Shown piece by piece: positions 7,707-16,302 of a stretch of 37,796 nt of DNA. The position numbers and the translations under genes are program-made. Numbering within the stretch: position 1 is the stretch's first letter; every line of letters begins with the position of its first letter. The stretch is from Candidatus Binatia bacterium (lineage in GTDB: Bacteria > Desulfobacterota > Binatia > UBA9968). The stretch spans positions 1 through 37,796 of the forward strand of contig DASXUF010000030.1 of assembly GCA_036504975.1 (NCBI GenBank), in the 5' to 3' direction. Under the pieces are notes generated by a model, which was not told where the DNA came from, searched no databases, and saw only the letters and a list, made by a program, of their open reading frames with translations.

Positions 7707-8189
7707 ATGGCAACGAGTCGAACAGTCAAAGTGCGCGTCAACGGCGTGGATCATGAAGCAACCGTGGAAGCGCGTAAAACCCTGGTGGACTTTCTGCGCG
7801 AGGACCTCGGTCTTACGGGCACAAACGTGGGATGCGAGCACGGCGTGTGCGGCGCCTGCACGATACTGATGAATGGAGAAACCGTGCGCTCCTGCATCAT
7901 GCTTGCGGTCCAGGCCGACGGCGCCGAGCTGATGACCGTGGAAGGTCTGGCGCAGCCCGGCGGCGAGCTGCATCCGATTCAAGAATCGTTCCGGGACAAG
8001 CACGGGCTCCAATGCGGCTTTTGCACGCCGGGATTTCTCATGACCACCTATGAACTTCTCAGCAAACACCCGCACGCGGACGAGGAAGAGATCAAGGAGT
8101 GGCTCTCGGGAAATCTCTGCCGATGCACCGGCTACCAGGACATACTGGAGTCAGTTAAATTGGCGGCCACTCGGCTACGTAATCCCTAG
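7707..8189 (+). CDS. Molybdenum hydroxylase 2Fe-2S (small) subunit, set 1
   Basis: A 160-residue CoxS-type iron-sulfur subunit. It carries all eight cysteines for two 2Fe-2S clusters: Cys43, 48, 51 and 63 (CEHGVCGAC...RSC) in the plant-ferredoxin-like domain and Cys103, 106, 138 and 140 (CGFC...LCRC) in the helical domain. It passes electrons from the molybdenum site to FAD. Only a short gap separates it from the large subunit start at 8202. No twin-arginine signal is present, so a cytoplasmic enzyme is expected. Confidence 0.95.
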   Translation: MATSRTVKVRVNGVDHEATVEARKTLVDFLREDLGLTGTNVGCEHGVCGACTILMNGETVRSCIMLAVQADGAELMTVEGLAQPGGELHPIQESFRDKHGLQCGFCTPGFLMTTYELLSKHPHADEEEIKEWLSGNLCRCTGYQDILESVKLAATRLRNP

Positions 8190-8201
8190 CGAGGTAAGTC
8201 T

Positions 8202-10622
8202 GTGGCAGCGGCCGAGCCCAAACTTCCCGAGCAACTTCCCGTCACCCAACCCCGCCACGTGGGTAAAGACAGCCCGCGCATGGAGGATCCCCTGATGGTC
8301 ACGGGGAAGGTCGAGTACGGCAATGACATCCGGGCTCCGGGCATGCTGCACGCCGCCATTCTCAGAAGCCCGCACGCGCACGCTTTGATTAAATCCATCG
8401 ATGCGTCCCGCGCCGAAAAACTTCCCGGCGTGGCCGCCGTGCTGACCGGTAAAGAGGTTAAGAGTTGGTCGCGTCCCGTGTTCGGCGTCCCCGAGGGCTG
8501 GACGGGATACGCACTGGCGGTAGAAAAAACCCATTGGGTGGGGGAGCCCGTGGCGGTGATTGCGGCCACCGACCGCTACATTGCGGAAGACGCGCTCGAA
8601 CTGATCGAAGTCGAATACGAACCCTTGGAGACGGTGGCCGATGCGCTCAAAGCAGTGACGGGAGAAGGACCGTATGTCCTGGAAGGCAAACAGAGCAACG
8701 TCGCCTATGATCGTAAATTTTCCTTCGGCGATGTGCCAGGCTCTTTCGCCGCCGCGGACGTGATCGTGCGCGAGCGCTTTCGCTGGCATCGCAGCAGCGG
8801 CAATCCGATCGAAACTTGTGTTTGCATCGCGGACTGGAATCCGGTTACCGGGATGCTGACCTTGCGCGGCAGCCACCGCTCGCCTCACCTCATCCTGCCG
8901 GCGCTGGTGATTTCCCTGGGAGTTTCCTCGCAGCAAGTGCGCATCATCCAATCGCCGTTGGGCGGCAGCTTCGGGGTCAAGACCTTCGCGCGCTACGTGA
9001 TCCTCATCTCGCTGATGGCGAAAAAGCTCAAAGGCCGTGCGGTCAAATGGACCGAGGACCGCATCGAGCACCTCATCGGCAGCAGCACGCACGCGTGGGA
9101 CCGCCACTACGAATGCGCGCTGGCGCTGAAACAGGACGGCACCGTCACCGGGATGAAAATGGAACTCATCGACGATCTCGGCGCTTTCTCCGAGTGGCTC
9201 GCGATCGGGATGCTCTTAAAGCCGCTGCTCTGCCTCGGGAGCTGCTATCGCATCCCCAACGTCGAATATGCGTGTAAGGGCCTGGTGACGAACAAAACAC
9301 CGCAAGGACCGCTCAGGGCCTTCGGGCTGCCGCCGCACTTCTGGGTCCTCGAACAACTTCTCGACGTGGCCGCCAAGAAGCTGGGGCTGGAGCGAAACGA
9401 AATTCGCCGGCGCAATTTCATCAAGAAAGAAGAGTTTCCGTACGTTTCGCCTTCCGGCAACGTGTATGATAGCGGCGATTACGAAGGCAGCCTCAAGTTG
9501 CTGTTGGAAAAATCCGGCTACGATCGACTTCTTAAAGAACAAGAAAAAGCGCGGTCTGAGGGGCGGCTGGTCGGCTTGGGCGTCGTGAGCAGCATCGAAC
9601 CCGGCTTAACCGGCCCGCCGATGCTGGCCTTGGCCGCGCCGCGCATTTTCAGCCGGACGTCGTCGCCGGAGGGAATTCTCGTCCGCATCGACGGCTTCGG
9701 AAAGCTGATCGCAGAGCTCGGTTTCCCGCCGGGAGGGCAGAGCCAACACAGCTTCGTGCGCCAGATTCTGGCGGACTACTTCGGCGTCGAACTGGAAGAC
9801 GTTCAAGTCATCACCGTGGACAGCCTGAGCATGCAACCGAGCACCGGACCGATCTCCAGCTCGATGGCGATCGCGCTCACCGGCGCCGTGCTCGGCGCCG
9901 CGGCGCGCTTAGCCGACAAATTGAAGCGAGTGGCGGCGGTGATGCTGGAAGCGCGCGCGGACGATATCGAGCTTCTCGACGGCCAGTTCCGCGTGCGCGG
10001 CGTGCCGGGAAAAACATTGGCGGCGGCGCAGGTCTCGCAGTTCATGATGGCGCGGCCCGATTTGCTGCCGGAAGGAATCGACGGAAATCCCGAGGCGACT
10101 TATGTTTGGAACCCGCCGGATCGCACCATTCCCGACGAACGGGGTTTCGGTCGCTATAGTGTCACCGCGGCGGGAGCCCAACATCTCTGCATGGTGGAAG
10201 TGGACCGCGCGACGGGGCAGGTCAAAATCCTCAAGTACGTTATGGTCGATGACTGCGGCGTGCGCCTCAATCCCAGCGTCGTGCGCGGCATGCTGATGGG
10301 CGGAATGGCGCACGGCGTGGGCGCCGCGCTGCTCGAAGAATACGTCTATGACGAGAACGGGCAGATGCTGACCTCTTCCTATATGGATTATCTCTTGCCG
10401 ACGATTATGGAGGTGCCGGCGGCCGAGGAGCACGAGATGTGCACGCCGTCGCCGATCGCGCCGCTTGGAGTCAAAGGCGTAGGCGAAGGGGCTCTGCACA
10501 CGACGCCCGCGGCGGTGTTGTGCGCGGTGAATGACGCGCTGGAACCGCTCGGGATCAGAATCACGGAGGCGCCCATGTCGCCGCTGAGAGTGTGGAAGGC
10601 GCTGCAGGGGGCGAGCCGGTAA
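8202..10622 (+). CDS. Molybdenum hydroxylase large subunit L1
   Basis: An 806-residue molybdopterin-binding subunit of the xanthine dehydrogenase family. PHAHALIKSIDAS near the N-terminus, GGSFG at 254-258 (cofactor loop, usually GGGFG) and KGVGEG with catalytic Glu762 mark the family. The active-site loop reads PQGPLRAFGLPPHFWVLEQ, so it lacks the CSFR signature of Mo-Cu CO dehydrogenase and is not a CO oxidiser. It probably hydroxylates an aromatic or heteroaromatic carbon with water. Translation starts at GTG 8202, 12 bases after the small subunit, with GAGG upstream. A second large subunit of the same length follows. Confidence 0.93.
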   Translation: MAAAEPKLPEQLPVTQPRHVGKDSPRMEDPLMVTGKVEYGNDIRAPGMLHAAILRSPHAHALIKSIDASRAEKLPGVAAVLTGKEVKSWSRPVFGVPEGWTGYALAVEKTHWVGEPVAVIAATDRYIAEDALELIEVEYEPLETVADALKAVTGEGPYVLEGKQSNVAYDRKFSFGDVPGSFAAADVIVRERFRWHRSSGNPIETCVCIADWNPVTGMLTLRGSHRSPHLILPALVISLGVSSQQVRIIQSPLGGSFGVKTFARYVILISLMAKKLKGRAVKWTEDRIEHLIGSSTHAWDRHYECALALKQDGTVTGMKMELIDDLGAFSEWLAIGMLLKPLLCLGSCYRIPNVEYACKGLVTNKTPQGPLRAFGLPPHFWVLEQLLDVAAKKLGLERNEIRRRNFIKKEEFPYVSPSGNVYDSGDYEGSLKLLLEKSGYDRLLKEQEKARSEGRLVGLGVVSSIEPGLTGPPMLALAAPRIFSRTSSPEGILVRIDGFGKLIAELGFPPGGQSQHSFVRQILADYFGVELEDVQVITVDSLSMQPSTGPISSSMAIALTGAVLGAAARLADKLKRVAAVMLEARADDIELLDGQFRVRGVPGKTLAAAQVSQFMMARPDLLPEGIDGNPEATYVWNPPDRTIPDERGFGRYSVTAAGAQHLCMVEVDRATGQVKILKYVMVDDCGVRLNPSVVRGMLMGGMAHGVGAALLEEYVYDENGQMLTSSYMDYLLPTIMEVPAAEEHEMCTPSPIAPLGVKGVGEGALHTTPAAVLCAVNDALEPLGIRITEAPMSPLRVWKALQGASR

Positions 10623-10660
10623 GAAAGACGTGTGAACGCGAGAACCTATTGATACACACC

Positions 10661-10748
10661 ATGCTTCGACAAGCTCAGCATGAACGGAAAAAATTGATTG
10701 CGCCATTCATGATGCCGTTCGCCCTGAGCGTCGTCGAAGGGTGAACGG
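10661..10748. repeat. Repeat family F pair
   Basis: Two inverted F units, 10661-10687 (ATGCTTCGACAAGCTCAG) and 10714-10748 (CCTGAGCGTCGTCGAAGG), fill the gap between the two large subunit genes. The right unit ends one base before the ATG of the second gene and supplies the GAAGGG sequence in Shine-Dalgarno position. Confidence 0.75.
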
Positions 10749-10749
10749 C

Positions 10750-13170
10750 ATGAGCAAGAGAGAACCGCGAAATTTAAGCGAGCTGCCGTTAACCCAGCCC
10801 CGCTACCTGGGCAAGGACACGGCCCGCATCGAGGACGCCGCGCTCCTCACGGGGAGGGCGGAGTTTGGGGATAATTTGGCGTTTCCCGGCATGCTGTTCG
10901 CGGCGATTTTGCGCAGCCCTCATGCCCACGCCCGCATCAAGCGCATCGACACCTCGAAGGCACAAAAGCTCCAAGGCGTCGTCGCGGTCGTTACCGGGGA
11001 GGATGCCAAAGCGTGGTCCGAGCCCGTTCCGGGTTTCCCCATCGGCTGGGCGGGCCACTGTCTCGCGGTGGACAAGGCGACGTTTGTCGGCGATCCCGTC
11101 GCCGCGGTCGCCGCGACGAGCCGTTATATCGCGGAAGACGCGCTCGAACTGATCGAGGTCGAATACGAAATCCTCAAGCCGGTCACAGATCCGCGCAAAG
11201 CGCTCGACGCGGACAGTCCCATCATCTGGGAGCACCACGGCACCAACCTGATTTACCATCGTCTCTTCACCTTCGGCGCCGTCGATCACGCGTTTGCCGA
11301 GGCGCACGTCGTGGTCAAGGACGATTTTCGTTGGACGCGGGCCAGCGGGAACCCGATCGAGACGTGCAACTGCATCGTCGAGTGGCGTCCCGATCAGTCG
11401 TTGAATGCCTGGGGCGGCTTTCAGGGCACCGGATTTTACGTCGCATCGGTCGCCCGCGGCCTGCGGCTGCCGGCGCACAAAATCCGCATCAAGCCATTGC
11501 CTCACGGGGGCTCCTTCGGCACGAAGATTTTTCCCCACGCGATCATCCGGATCGCCTTGCTTTCCCGTAAGGCCGGAGGACGGCACGTGAAGTGGATAGA
11601 GGATCGGATCGAGCACCTGGTGAGCAGTTACACGCACGGCCCGGACCGCTATTACTCGGCGGAAATGGCGCTGACGCGCGACGGGGAGATCACGGGATTT
11701 CGCGTGAAAGTGCTCGACGATCTGGGCGCCCATGCCGTATCCGTCGCCATCGGCAAGGCCCTGAAGCCTCTGTCGGCGTTTACCGGGCCTTACCGCATAC
11801 GTAACGCCCAGTACGATCTCACTGTGGTGGCGACCAACAAGTGCCCGCAGGGTTCCTATCGCGGCTGGGGCGTGCCGTCTCACAACTTGGCTATGGAGCA
11901 TTGCGTCGATCTCGCGGCGCGCAAGCTCGGCCTCGACCCGGTGGAAATTCGGCGGCGCAATTTGCTCCGTCCCGACCAGTTTCCCTACGAGGCCCCTAAC
12001 GGCGCTAGATACGATAGCGGCGACTACCAACGCACGATGGACATGGCGCTCGAGCTGGCGGGTTATCCAACCTTGCGCGAAGAACAAGCGCGGGCCCGCG
12101 CCGACGGACGATTGGTGGGGATCGGCGTCTGCACGGGCGTTGAGCTAAGCGCCGTGGCCATGAGCATGTTTACCTTGCTCGGCCCCGGCGCGCCGTTCGG
12201 CACCTCGATGCCCGAGAGCGCCCGCGTGCGGATCGATGCCAGCGGCAAGATCATCGGCGAAGTTACTTTTCCTTGGGAAGGGCAAGGCCAGCATACTTTC
12301 GCGACCAACCTGCTGGCCGATTACTTCGGCGTCGACCGCGACGACGTCGAGGTGATCGCGGTGGACAGCCTGTCGGCCGGGCCGGGAACGGGGCCCATCG
12401 GGAGTCGCCAAGCCGTCATGCTCTCCGGCGCCATCCTGGGCGCGGCCGACAGGATCGCGGAAAAGCTGCGCAAGGTGGCCGGCGTGATTTTGGAAGCGAA
12501 CGCGGACGATATCGAGCTCATCAACGGCCAACTGAGAGTCAAGGGCTCTCCCGAGAAAGCTTTGCCGCTTCAGAAAGTGATTACGGTCATGCTCACCCGT
12601 TCCGATCTGCTGCCCGAAGGCGTCGACGGCAACCCCGAGGCGAGCTACACCTACAATCCGCCGGACCGCAAGCTGCCGGACCCGGAGGGTCGCGCGAGCT
12701 TCGACCTCACGGCCGCGAACAACACCCACGTGGTCATGGTCGAAGTGGATCGAGAGACCGGACAGGTGCAGGTGCTCAAGTATGTCATCGCCGATGACTG
12801 CGGCGTCAGATTGAATCCGGCAATCGTCGAAGGTATGATCCAGGGCGCCGTGGCTCAAGGGATGGGCCAAACGCTGCTCGAGGAACACGTCTATGATGAA
12901 AACGGCCAGTACCTTACCTCCACGTTCATGGACTACTTGCTGCCGACGATTTGGGAAGTGCCCATGACCGAGAGGACGTACACGGAGACCCCATCCCCGT
13001 TTTCTCCCATGGGAGTCAAAGGCGCAGGAGAGAGCGCCGTGCTGGCGACGCCGGCCGCCTTGTTAAGCGCCATCAATGACGCTCTCTTCCCTCTGGGCGT
13101 TCGCTGCACCACCGTTCCCGCATCCCCATTACGACTCTGGCAGCTGATCCAAACCGCGCAGAAACCCTAG
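10750..13170 (+). CDS. Molybdenum hydroxylase large subunit L2
   Basis: A second 806-residue large subunit, clearly paralogous to L1 along its whole length (for example RYIAEDALELIEVEYE in both). It has GGSFG, the active-site loop CPQGSYRGWGVPSHNLAMEH, GQGQHTF, GTGPIGSR and KGAGES with Glu761. The loop and Gln-motif residues are closer to typical family members than those of L1. No FAD or 2Fe-2S gene follows, so it must share those of set 1 or another locus. The ATG at 10750 is preferred over GTG at 10741 because the GTG lies within a repeat. Confidence 0.92.
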   Translation: MSKREPRNLSELPLTQPRYLGKDTARIEDAALLTGRAEFGDNLAFPGMLFAAILRSPHAHARIKRIDTSKAQKLQGVVAVVTGEDAKAWSEPVPGFPIGWAGHCLAVDKATFVGDPVAAVAATSRYIAEDALELIEVEYEILKPVTDPRKALDADSPIIWEHHGTNLIYHRLFTFGAVDHAFAEAHVVVKDDFRWTRASGNPIETCNCIVEWRPDQSLNAWGGFQGTGFYVASVARGLRLPAHKIRIKPLPHGGSFGTKIFPHAIIRIALLSRKAGGRHVKWIEDRIEHLVSSYTHGPDRYYSAEMALTRDGEITGFRVKVLDDLGAHAVSVAIGKALKPLSAFTGPYRIRNAQYDLTVVATNKCPQGSYRGWGVPSHNLAMEHCVDLAARKLGLDPVEIRRRNLLRPDQFPYEAPNGARYDSGDYQRTMDMALELAGYPTLREEQARARADGRLVGIGVCTGVELSAVAMSMFTLLGPGAPFGTSMPESARVRIDASGKIIGEVTFPWEGQGQHTFATNLLADYFGVDRDDVEVIAVDSLSAGPGTGPIGSRQAVMLSGAILGAADRIAEKLRKVAGVILEANADDIELINGQLRVKGSPEKALPLQKVITVMLTRSDLLPEGVDGNPEASYTYNPPDRKLPDPEGRASFDLTAANNTHVVMVEVDRETGQVQVLKYVIADDCGVRLNPAIVEGMIQGAVAQGMGQTLLEEHVYDENGQYLTSTFMDYLLPTIWEVPMTERTYTETPSPFSPMGVKGAGESAVLATPAALLSAINDALFPLGVRCTTVPASPLRLWQLIQTAQKP

Positions 13171-13214
13171 CTACGACATACCATTCGAAGATTAATCCCC
13201 GAGGAGGAAACAGC

Positions 13215-14333
13215 ATGAAGGTTTTCACGTTTGATTTTGTTCCTTACGGTAAAGATCTGACCGGCCGCTTGAAATATCCCGTCGGCAGGGAAAATTTTGA
13301 GTCCGAGGTTGCCGCCAAGACTTACGAGAACCACGTCGAACAGTTCCAACTCATGGAAGAAGTCGGCTTCGACGGTGTCTGTCTGAACGAGCATCACGGC
13401 AGCCCGTACAGCCTGGACAACTCGCCCAATCTGTTTTTGGCGTATGTTGCCGCCAAGACGAAACGAATCAAGCTCGCCATGGCCGGCAATCTGCTGCCGC
13501 TCCACGGCCATCCGTTGCGCGTGGCCGAGGAACTCGCGATGCTCGATAACCTTACGCGCGGCCGCATCATCGCCGGATTCGTGCGCGGCATTCCGCGCGA
13601 GTACCTCGCGCTCGGCATCCCCATAAGAGAGGGCCGGCCGCGCTTTGAAGAAGCCCTCGACGTGATTATCAAGGCCTGGACCAACGACCTGCTCAATCAC
13701 GACGGCCAGTTCTACCATTACAAAGACGTGGACATGTGGCCGCGGCCTTACCAGAGTCCGCACCCTCCCATCTGGGTGGGCGCCATCGGTCCGGAGCCGA
13801 CGCGCAACGTGGCCAAACGGCCGGGAGTAACGCTGTGCTCTACTTTCCAGCCGACGGCCGGGATCAAGAAACAGCTCCAGGTGTTCCGCGAGGCGTGCGC
13901 CGAGTTCGGCCGTCCGTGCACGGCGAACGACGTCCTGCTCGCGCGCCACGTATTCGTCGCCGAAAGCCAGAAAGAGGCGGAGAAGCTATGTAAGAAGCAC
14001 TTTGAGTACTATTTCCAAAACCTCCTAGGGGAGATCAATAACGCGGCCATCAAAAGAATACTCGATATGAACCCCGAGATGACCTTTGAACAGGTCAAGA
14101 CCCCTTATCCTTTCGATGTCACGCCGATGGAAAAAATGCGCGACGACGGCTTCGTGTTGGTCGGAACCCCCGACCGGGTGTACCAAGATTTGCTGGGGCA
14201 GTACGAAGAGCTGGGCGGCTTCGGCACCTTCATGGCGATCGTGCGCATGGGCGCGATGCCGCAGGAGATGGTTCTCAATAACGTCCGTCTGTTCGGCAAA
14301 GAGGTGATTCCGCGGCTGCATGCGGTAGGTTAA
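13215..14333 (+). CDS. LLM class flavin-dependent oxidoreductase
   Basis: A 372-residue luciferase-like (bacterial luciferase superfamily) TIM-barrel protein. Family features are NEHHGSPYSLDNSPNLFLAY near residue 60, GNLLPLHGHPLRVAEELAML, GRIIAGFVRGIPREY and PHPPIWVGAIG. Members use FMNH2 or F420 to oxygenate or reduce organic substrates. A strong ribosome-binding site (GAGGAGG at 13201-13207) precedes the ATG. It follows L2 by 44 bases and precedes a hydrolase, so it may catalyse a monooxygenation within the same degradative route. Whether FMN or F420 is used cannot be decided from sequence. Confidence 0.9.
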   Translation: MKVFTFDFVPYGKDLTGRLKYPVGRENFESEVAAKTYENHVEQFQLMEEVGFDGVCLNEHHGSPYSLDNSPNLFLAYVAAKTKRIKLAMAGNLLPLHGHPLRVAEELAMLDNLTRGRIIAGFVRGIPREYLALGIPIREGRPRFEEALDVIIKAWTNDLLNHDGQFYHYKDVDMWPRPYQSPHPPIWVGAIGPEPTRNVAKRPGVTLCSTFQPTAGIKKQLQVFREACAEFGRPCTANDVLLARHVFVAESQKEAEKLCKKHFEYYFQNLLGEINNAAIKRILDMNPEMTFEQVKTPYPFDVTPMEKMRDDGFVLVGTPDRVYQDLLGQYEELGGFGTFMAIVRMGAMPQEMVLNNVRLFGKEVIPRLHAVG

Positions 14334-14338
14334 GTAAT

Positions 14339-14384
14339 CCCTCACCCTAACCCTCTCCCTGAGGGAGAGGGAATGGGTGAGGGG
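14339..14384. repeat. Repeat family B hairpin
   Basis: CCCTCACCCTAACCC with CTCTCCCTGAGGGAGAG at the centre and GGGTGAGGGG at the right. It is nearly identical to the copy at 15236-15280, so the hydrolase gene between them is flanked by two direct copies. Confidence 0.8.
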
Positions 14385-14419
14385 AGGCAACGAAGAAAAA
14401 AAGCGCAGGAGGAAAGATC

Positions 14420-15232
14420 ATGGCTAACGTCGCTGAAAAGTTTGTTCAGGCGGGTGACTATCGCACGCACTATTGGGAAGCGGGACAAGGCGAGACGGTT
14501 TTGATGCTCCACTCCGCCGATCCAGGAGCAGGAGGCTGGCTGGAGTTTCGGGAAAATATCGAACCGTTGAGCCGACACTTCAAAGTGCTCGCCCCGGACA
14601 TCATTGGATTTGGAAAAACCGATTCGCCCACGAGAGACCTAAGACACCCGGCCTATGTGGAACACATGGTGCAATTTCTCGATGCGGTCGGAGTGAAAAA
14701 GACGCACTTGATCGGCAACTGCCGCGGCGGTCTGATCAGCATCTCGGTTGCGGCGGAACACCCGGACCGGGTGGGGCGCGTGATCCTCATCGGCAACGCC
14801 GGCGGCGGTATTCCACCTGAGTTGGAGCAGAAAGCTCTGGCGCCTTACGCCAATTACCAGGCGACACCGGAGAATCTGAAGGCGCATCTCGACCGGGCCT
14901 ACTTCAACGCCGAACAATGCGCGCCCCCGGATATCTTCAATCAGTACCTGGAGTCGAGCGCGCGCCAATACGGGGCGTACGCAAAATTGGGCTGCTATCC
15001 GATGGATGTGCCGAATCTAAGACCGCTGCTGGCGAAGATGACCGTGCCCGTGCTGTTCGTCACGGGCAGAGAGAACAAGGTGCTGCCGATCGAGCAAGCG
15101 CTGGTCGCCTTCGGGATGACGCCGGGCGCCCGGTTTTATGCGATTTCCGGTTGCGGGCTGCACGCTCAGACGGAGCATCCGAAAGAGTTCAACCGCATCG
15201 CCCTCGAATTTCTCAAGGGAGAATTGAACTAG
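14420..15232 (+). CDS. Alpha/beta hydrolase, meta-cleavage-product-hydrolase-like, Cys nucleophile
   Basis: A 270-residue alpha/beta hydrolase resembling C-C bond hydrolases of meta-cleavage pathways (BphD, TodF, XylF group): HSADPGAGGW at the oxyanion loop, DIIGFGKTDSP, and a C-terminal GCGLHAQTEHPKEFN. In those enzymes the elbow reads GNSMGG; here it is IGNCRGG, so Cys101 (codon TGC) replaces Ser. The acid position reads TGRENKVLP, with Glu218 where Asp is usual, and His248 is the probable base. It may still be a hydrolase with a thiol nucleophile, or it may have changed reaction. AGGAGG at 14407-14412 supports the start. It lies between the LLM gene and a second molybdenum hydroxylase set. 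Confidence 0.85.
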   Translation: MANVAEKFVQAGDYRTHYWEAGQGETVLMLHSADPGAGGWLEFRENIEPLSRHFKVLAPDIIGFGKTDSPTRDLRHPAYVEHMVQFLDAVGVKKTHLIGNCRGGLISISVAAEHPDRVGRVILIGNAGGGIPPELEQKALAPYANYQATPENLKAHLDRAYFNAEQCAPPDIFNQYLESSARQYGAYAKLGCYPMDVPNLRPLLAKMTVPVLFVTGRENKVLPIEQALVAFGMTPGARFYAISGCGLHAQTEHPKEFNRIALEFLKGELN

Positions 15233-15235
15233 CAT

Positions 15236-15280
15236 CCCTCACCCTAACCCTCTCCCTGAGGGAGAGGGAAGGGTGAGGGA
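15236..15280. repeat. Repeat family B hairpin next to a start codon
   Basis: CCCTCACCCTAACCC, CTCTCCCTGAGGGAGAG and GGGTGAGGGA. Its final GAGGGA (15275-15280) lies seven bases ahead of the ATG at 15288 and is the only visible Shine-Dalgarno sequence for the FAD subunit of set 2. Confidence 0.8.
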
Positions 15281-15287
15281 AAACAAT

Positions 15288-16163
15288 ATGAAGCCGGCAC
15301 CGTTCAGCTATTTTCGGCCTGCAAGCTTGGATGAGGCGCTGGGTCTGCTGAGAACTCATGGCGACGAGGCTAAGGCTCTGGCGGGCGGGCAGAGTCTCGT
15401 GCCGCTCATGAACTTCCGCCTGGCGCGACCCCGCTTTCTCGTCGACCTCAACCGGATCGAAGGGTTGAGCGAAATCCGAGTCCACGATCGCGGAGTGACC
15501 CTGGGCGCCATGGTCCGACAGCGCGAAGTCGAGCAGTCGCGATCGATCGCCGAGCGGCTGCCGATCTTATCCGAAGCGGTGGAGCTCGTAGGTCATCCCG
15601 CCATTCGCAATCGCGGCACCGTCGGCGGCAGCCTCGTGCACGCCGATCCCGCTGCGGAATTGCCGCTGCTGTCGATCGCATTGGGCGCAAGCTTCCATAT
15701 CCAAAGCGTTCGGGAAAAGCGGTCGGTCGCCGCGAGCGACTTCTATCAAGGCTACCTGGCGACGGCCATCGCGCCGGATGAGCTGTTGATCGGCGTTGAC
15801 CTTCCCCTGCCACCCCGAGGTGTCGGATGGTGCTTCACGGAGGTCGCGCGGCGGCACGGAGATTTTGCCATCGTCGCCGCCGCCGTCCTCCTGGGTTGCA
15901 ACGATGATCGAAAGGTGAGCTTCGCGCGCGTCGCTCTCGGCGGAGTCGGTCCCGTCCCCGTTCGTATAGCCGAGGCCGAACAGATAATTTTGGGCCGGAA
16001 ACCGGGCGCTGAACTCTATCGTCGGGCGGGCGATGCCGCGGCTCAAGCCGTGGATCCCCTGACCGATATCCACGCCTCTTCCGGCTATCGGCGCCAACTT
16101 GCGGGCGTGTTGGTGCGCCGCGCCCTCAACGTCGCCGAGAGGCGGGTTGGAGGCGGGCATTGA
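15288..16163 (+). CDS. Molybdenum hydroxylase FAD-binding (medium) subunit, set 2
   Basis: A 291-residue FAD subunit paralogous to that at 6661. LAGGQSLVPLMNFRLARP (31-48) and TVGGSLVHADPAAELP (111-126) are the FAD-binding motifs; the second has the canonical Gly-Gly where set 1 has Cys-Gly. The ATG at 15288 begins the conserved MKPAPFSYFRP; a GTG at 15273 lies in the repeat and is less likely. The set 2 iron-sulfur and large subunits follow, each after a repeat-filled gap. Confidence 0.92.
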   Translation: MKPAPFSYFRPASLDEALGLLRTHGDEAKALAGGQSLVPLMNFRLARPRFLVDLNRIEGLSEIRVHDRGVTLGAMVRQREVEQSRSIAERLPILSEAVELVGHPAIRNRGTVGGSLVHADPAAELPLLSIALGASFHIQSVREKRSVAASDFYQGYLATAIAPDELLIGVDLPLPPRGVGWCFTEVARRHGDFAIVAAAVLLGCNDDRKVSFARVALGGVGPVPVRIAEAEQIILGRKPGAELYRRAGDAAAQAVDPLTDIHASSGYRRQLAGVLVRRALNVAERRVGGGH

Positions 16164-16170
16164 AACCATA

Positions 16171-16285
16171 CAAATCTCCCCTAGCCCCTCTTTTTCAAAG
16201 AGGGGTAACGCTACGGGATCGTGAGGAATTAGGAACTGAGTGTAAGAAATTCCCCCTTTGGAAAAGGGGGATAAAGGGGGATTTT
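16171..16285. repeat. Repeat family A doublet with conserved spacer
   Basis: Hairpins near 16179-16206 and 16252-16285 flank a spacer containing GAGGAATTAGGA. The same spacer occurs in the copy at 24689-24800, so the whole unit of about 115 bases, not just each hairpin, is the repeated element. Confidence 0.8.
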
Positions 16286-16302
16286 GTAGGTGCTCGGGCA
16301 CA

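Noticed and set aside
10789-12087. A 432-codon open frame on the minus strand
   Set aside because: It lies wholly antisense to the L2 large subunit, has low-complexity, arginine- and aspartate-rich content and resembles no family. Such frames are expected opposite GC-rich genes. Others (8175-9107, 9909-10706, 25036-26049, 28968-29888) were set aside for the same reason.
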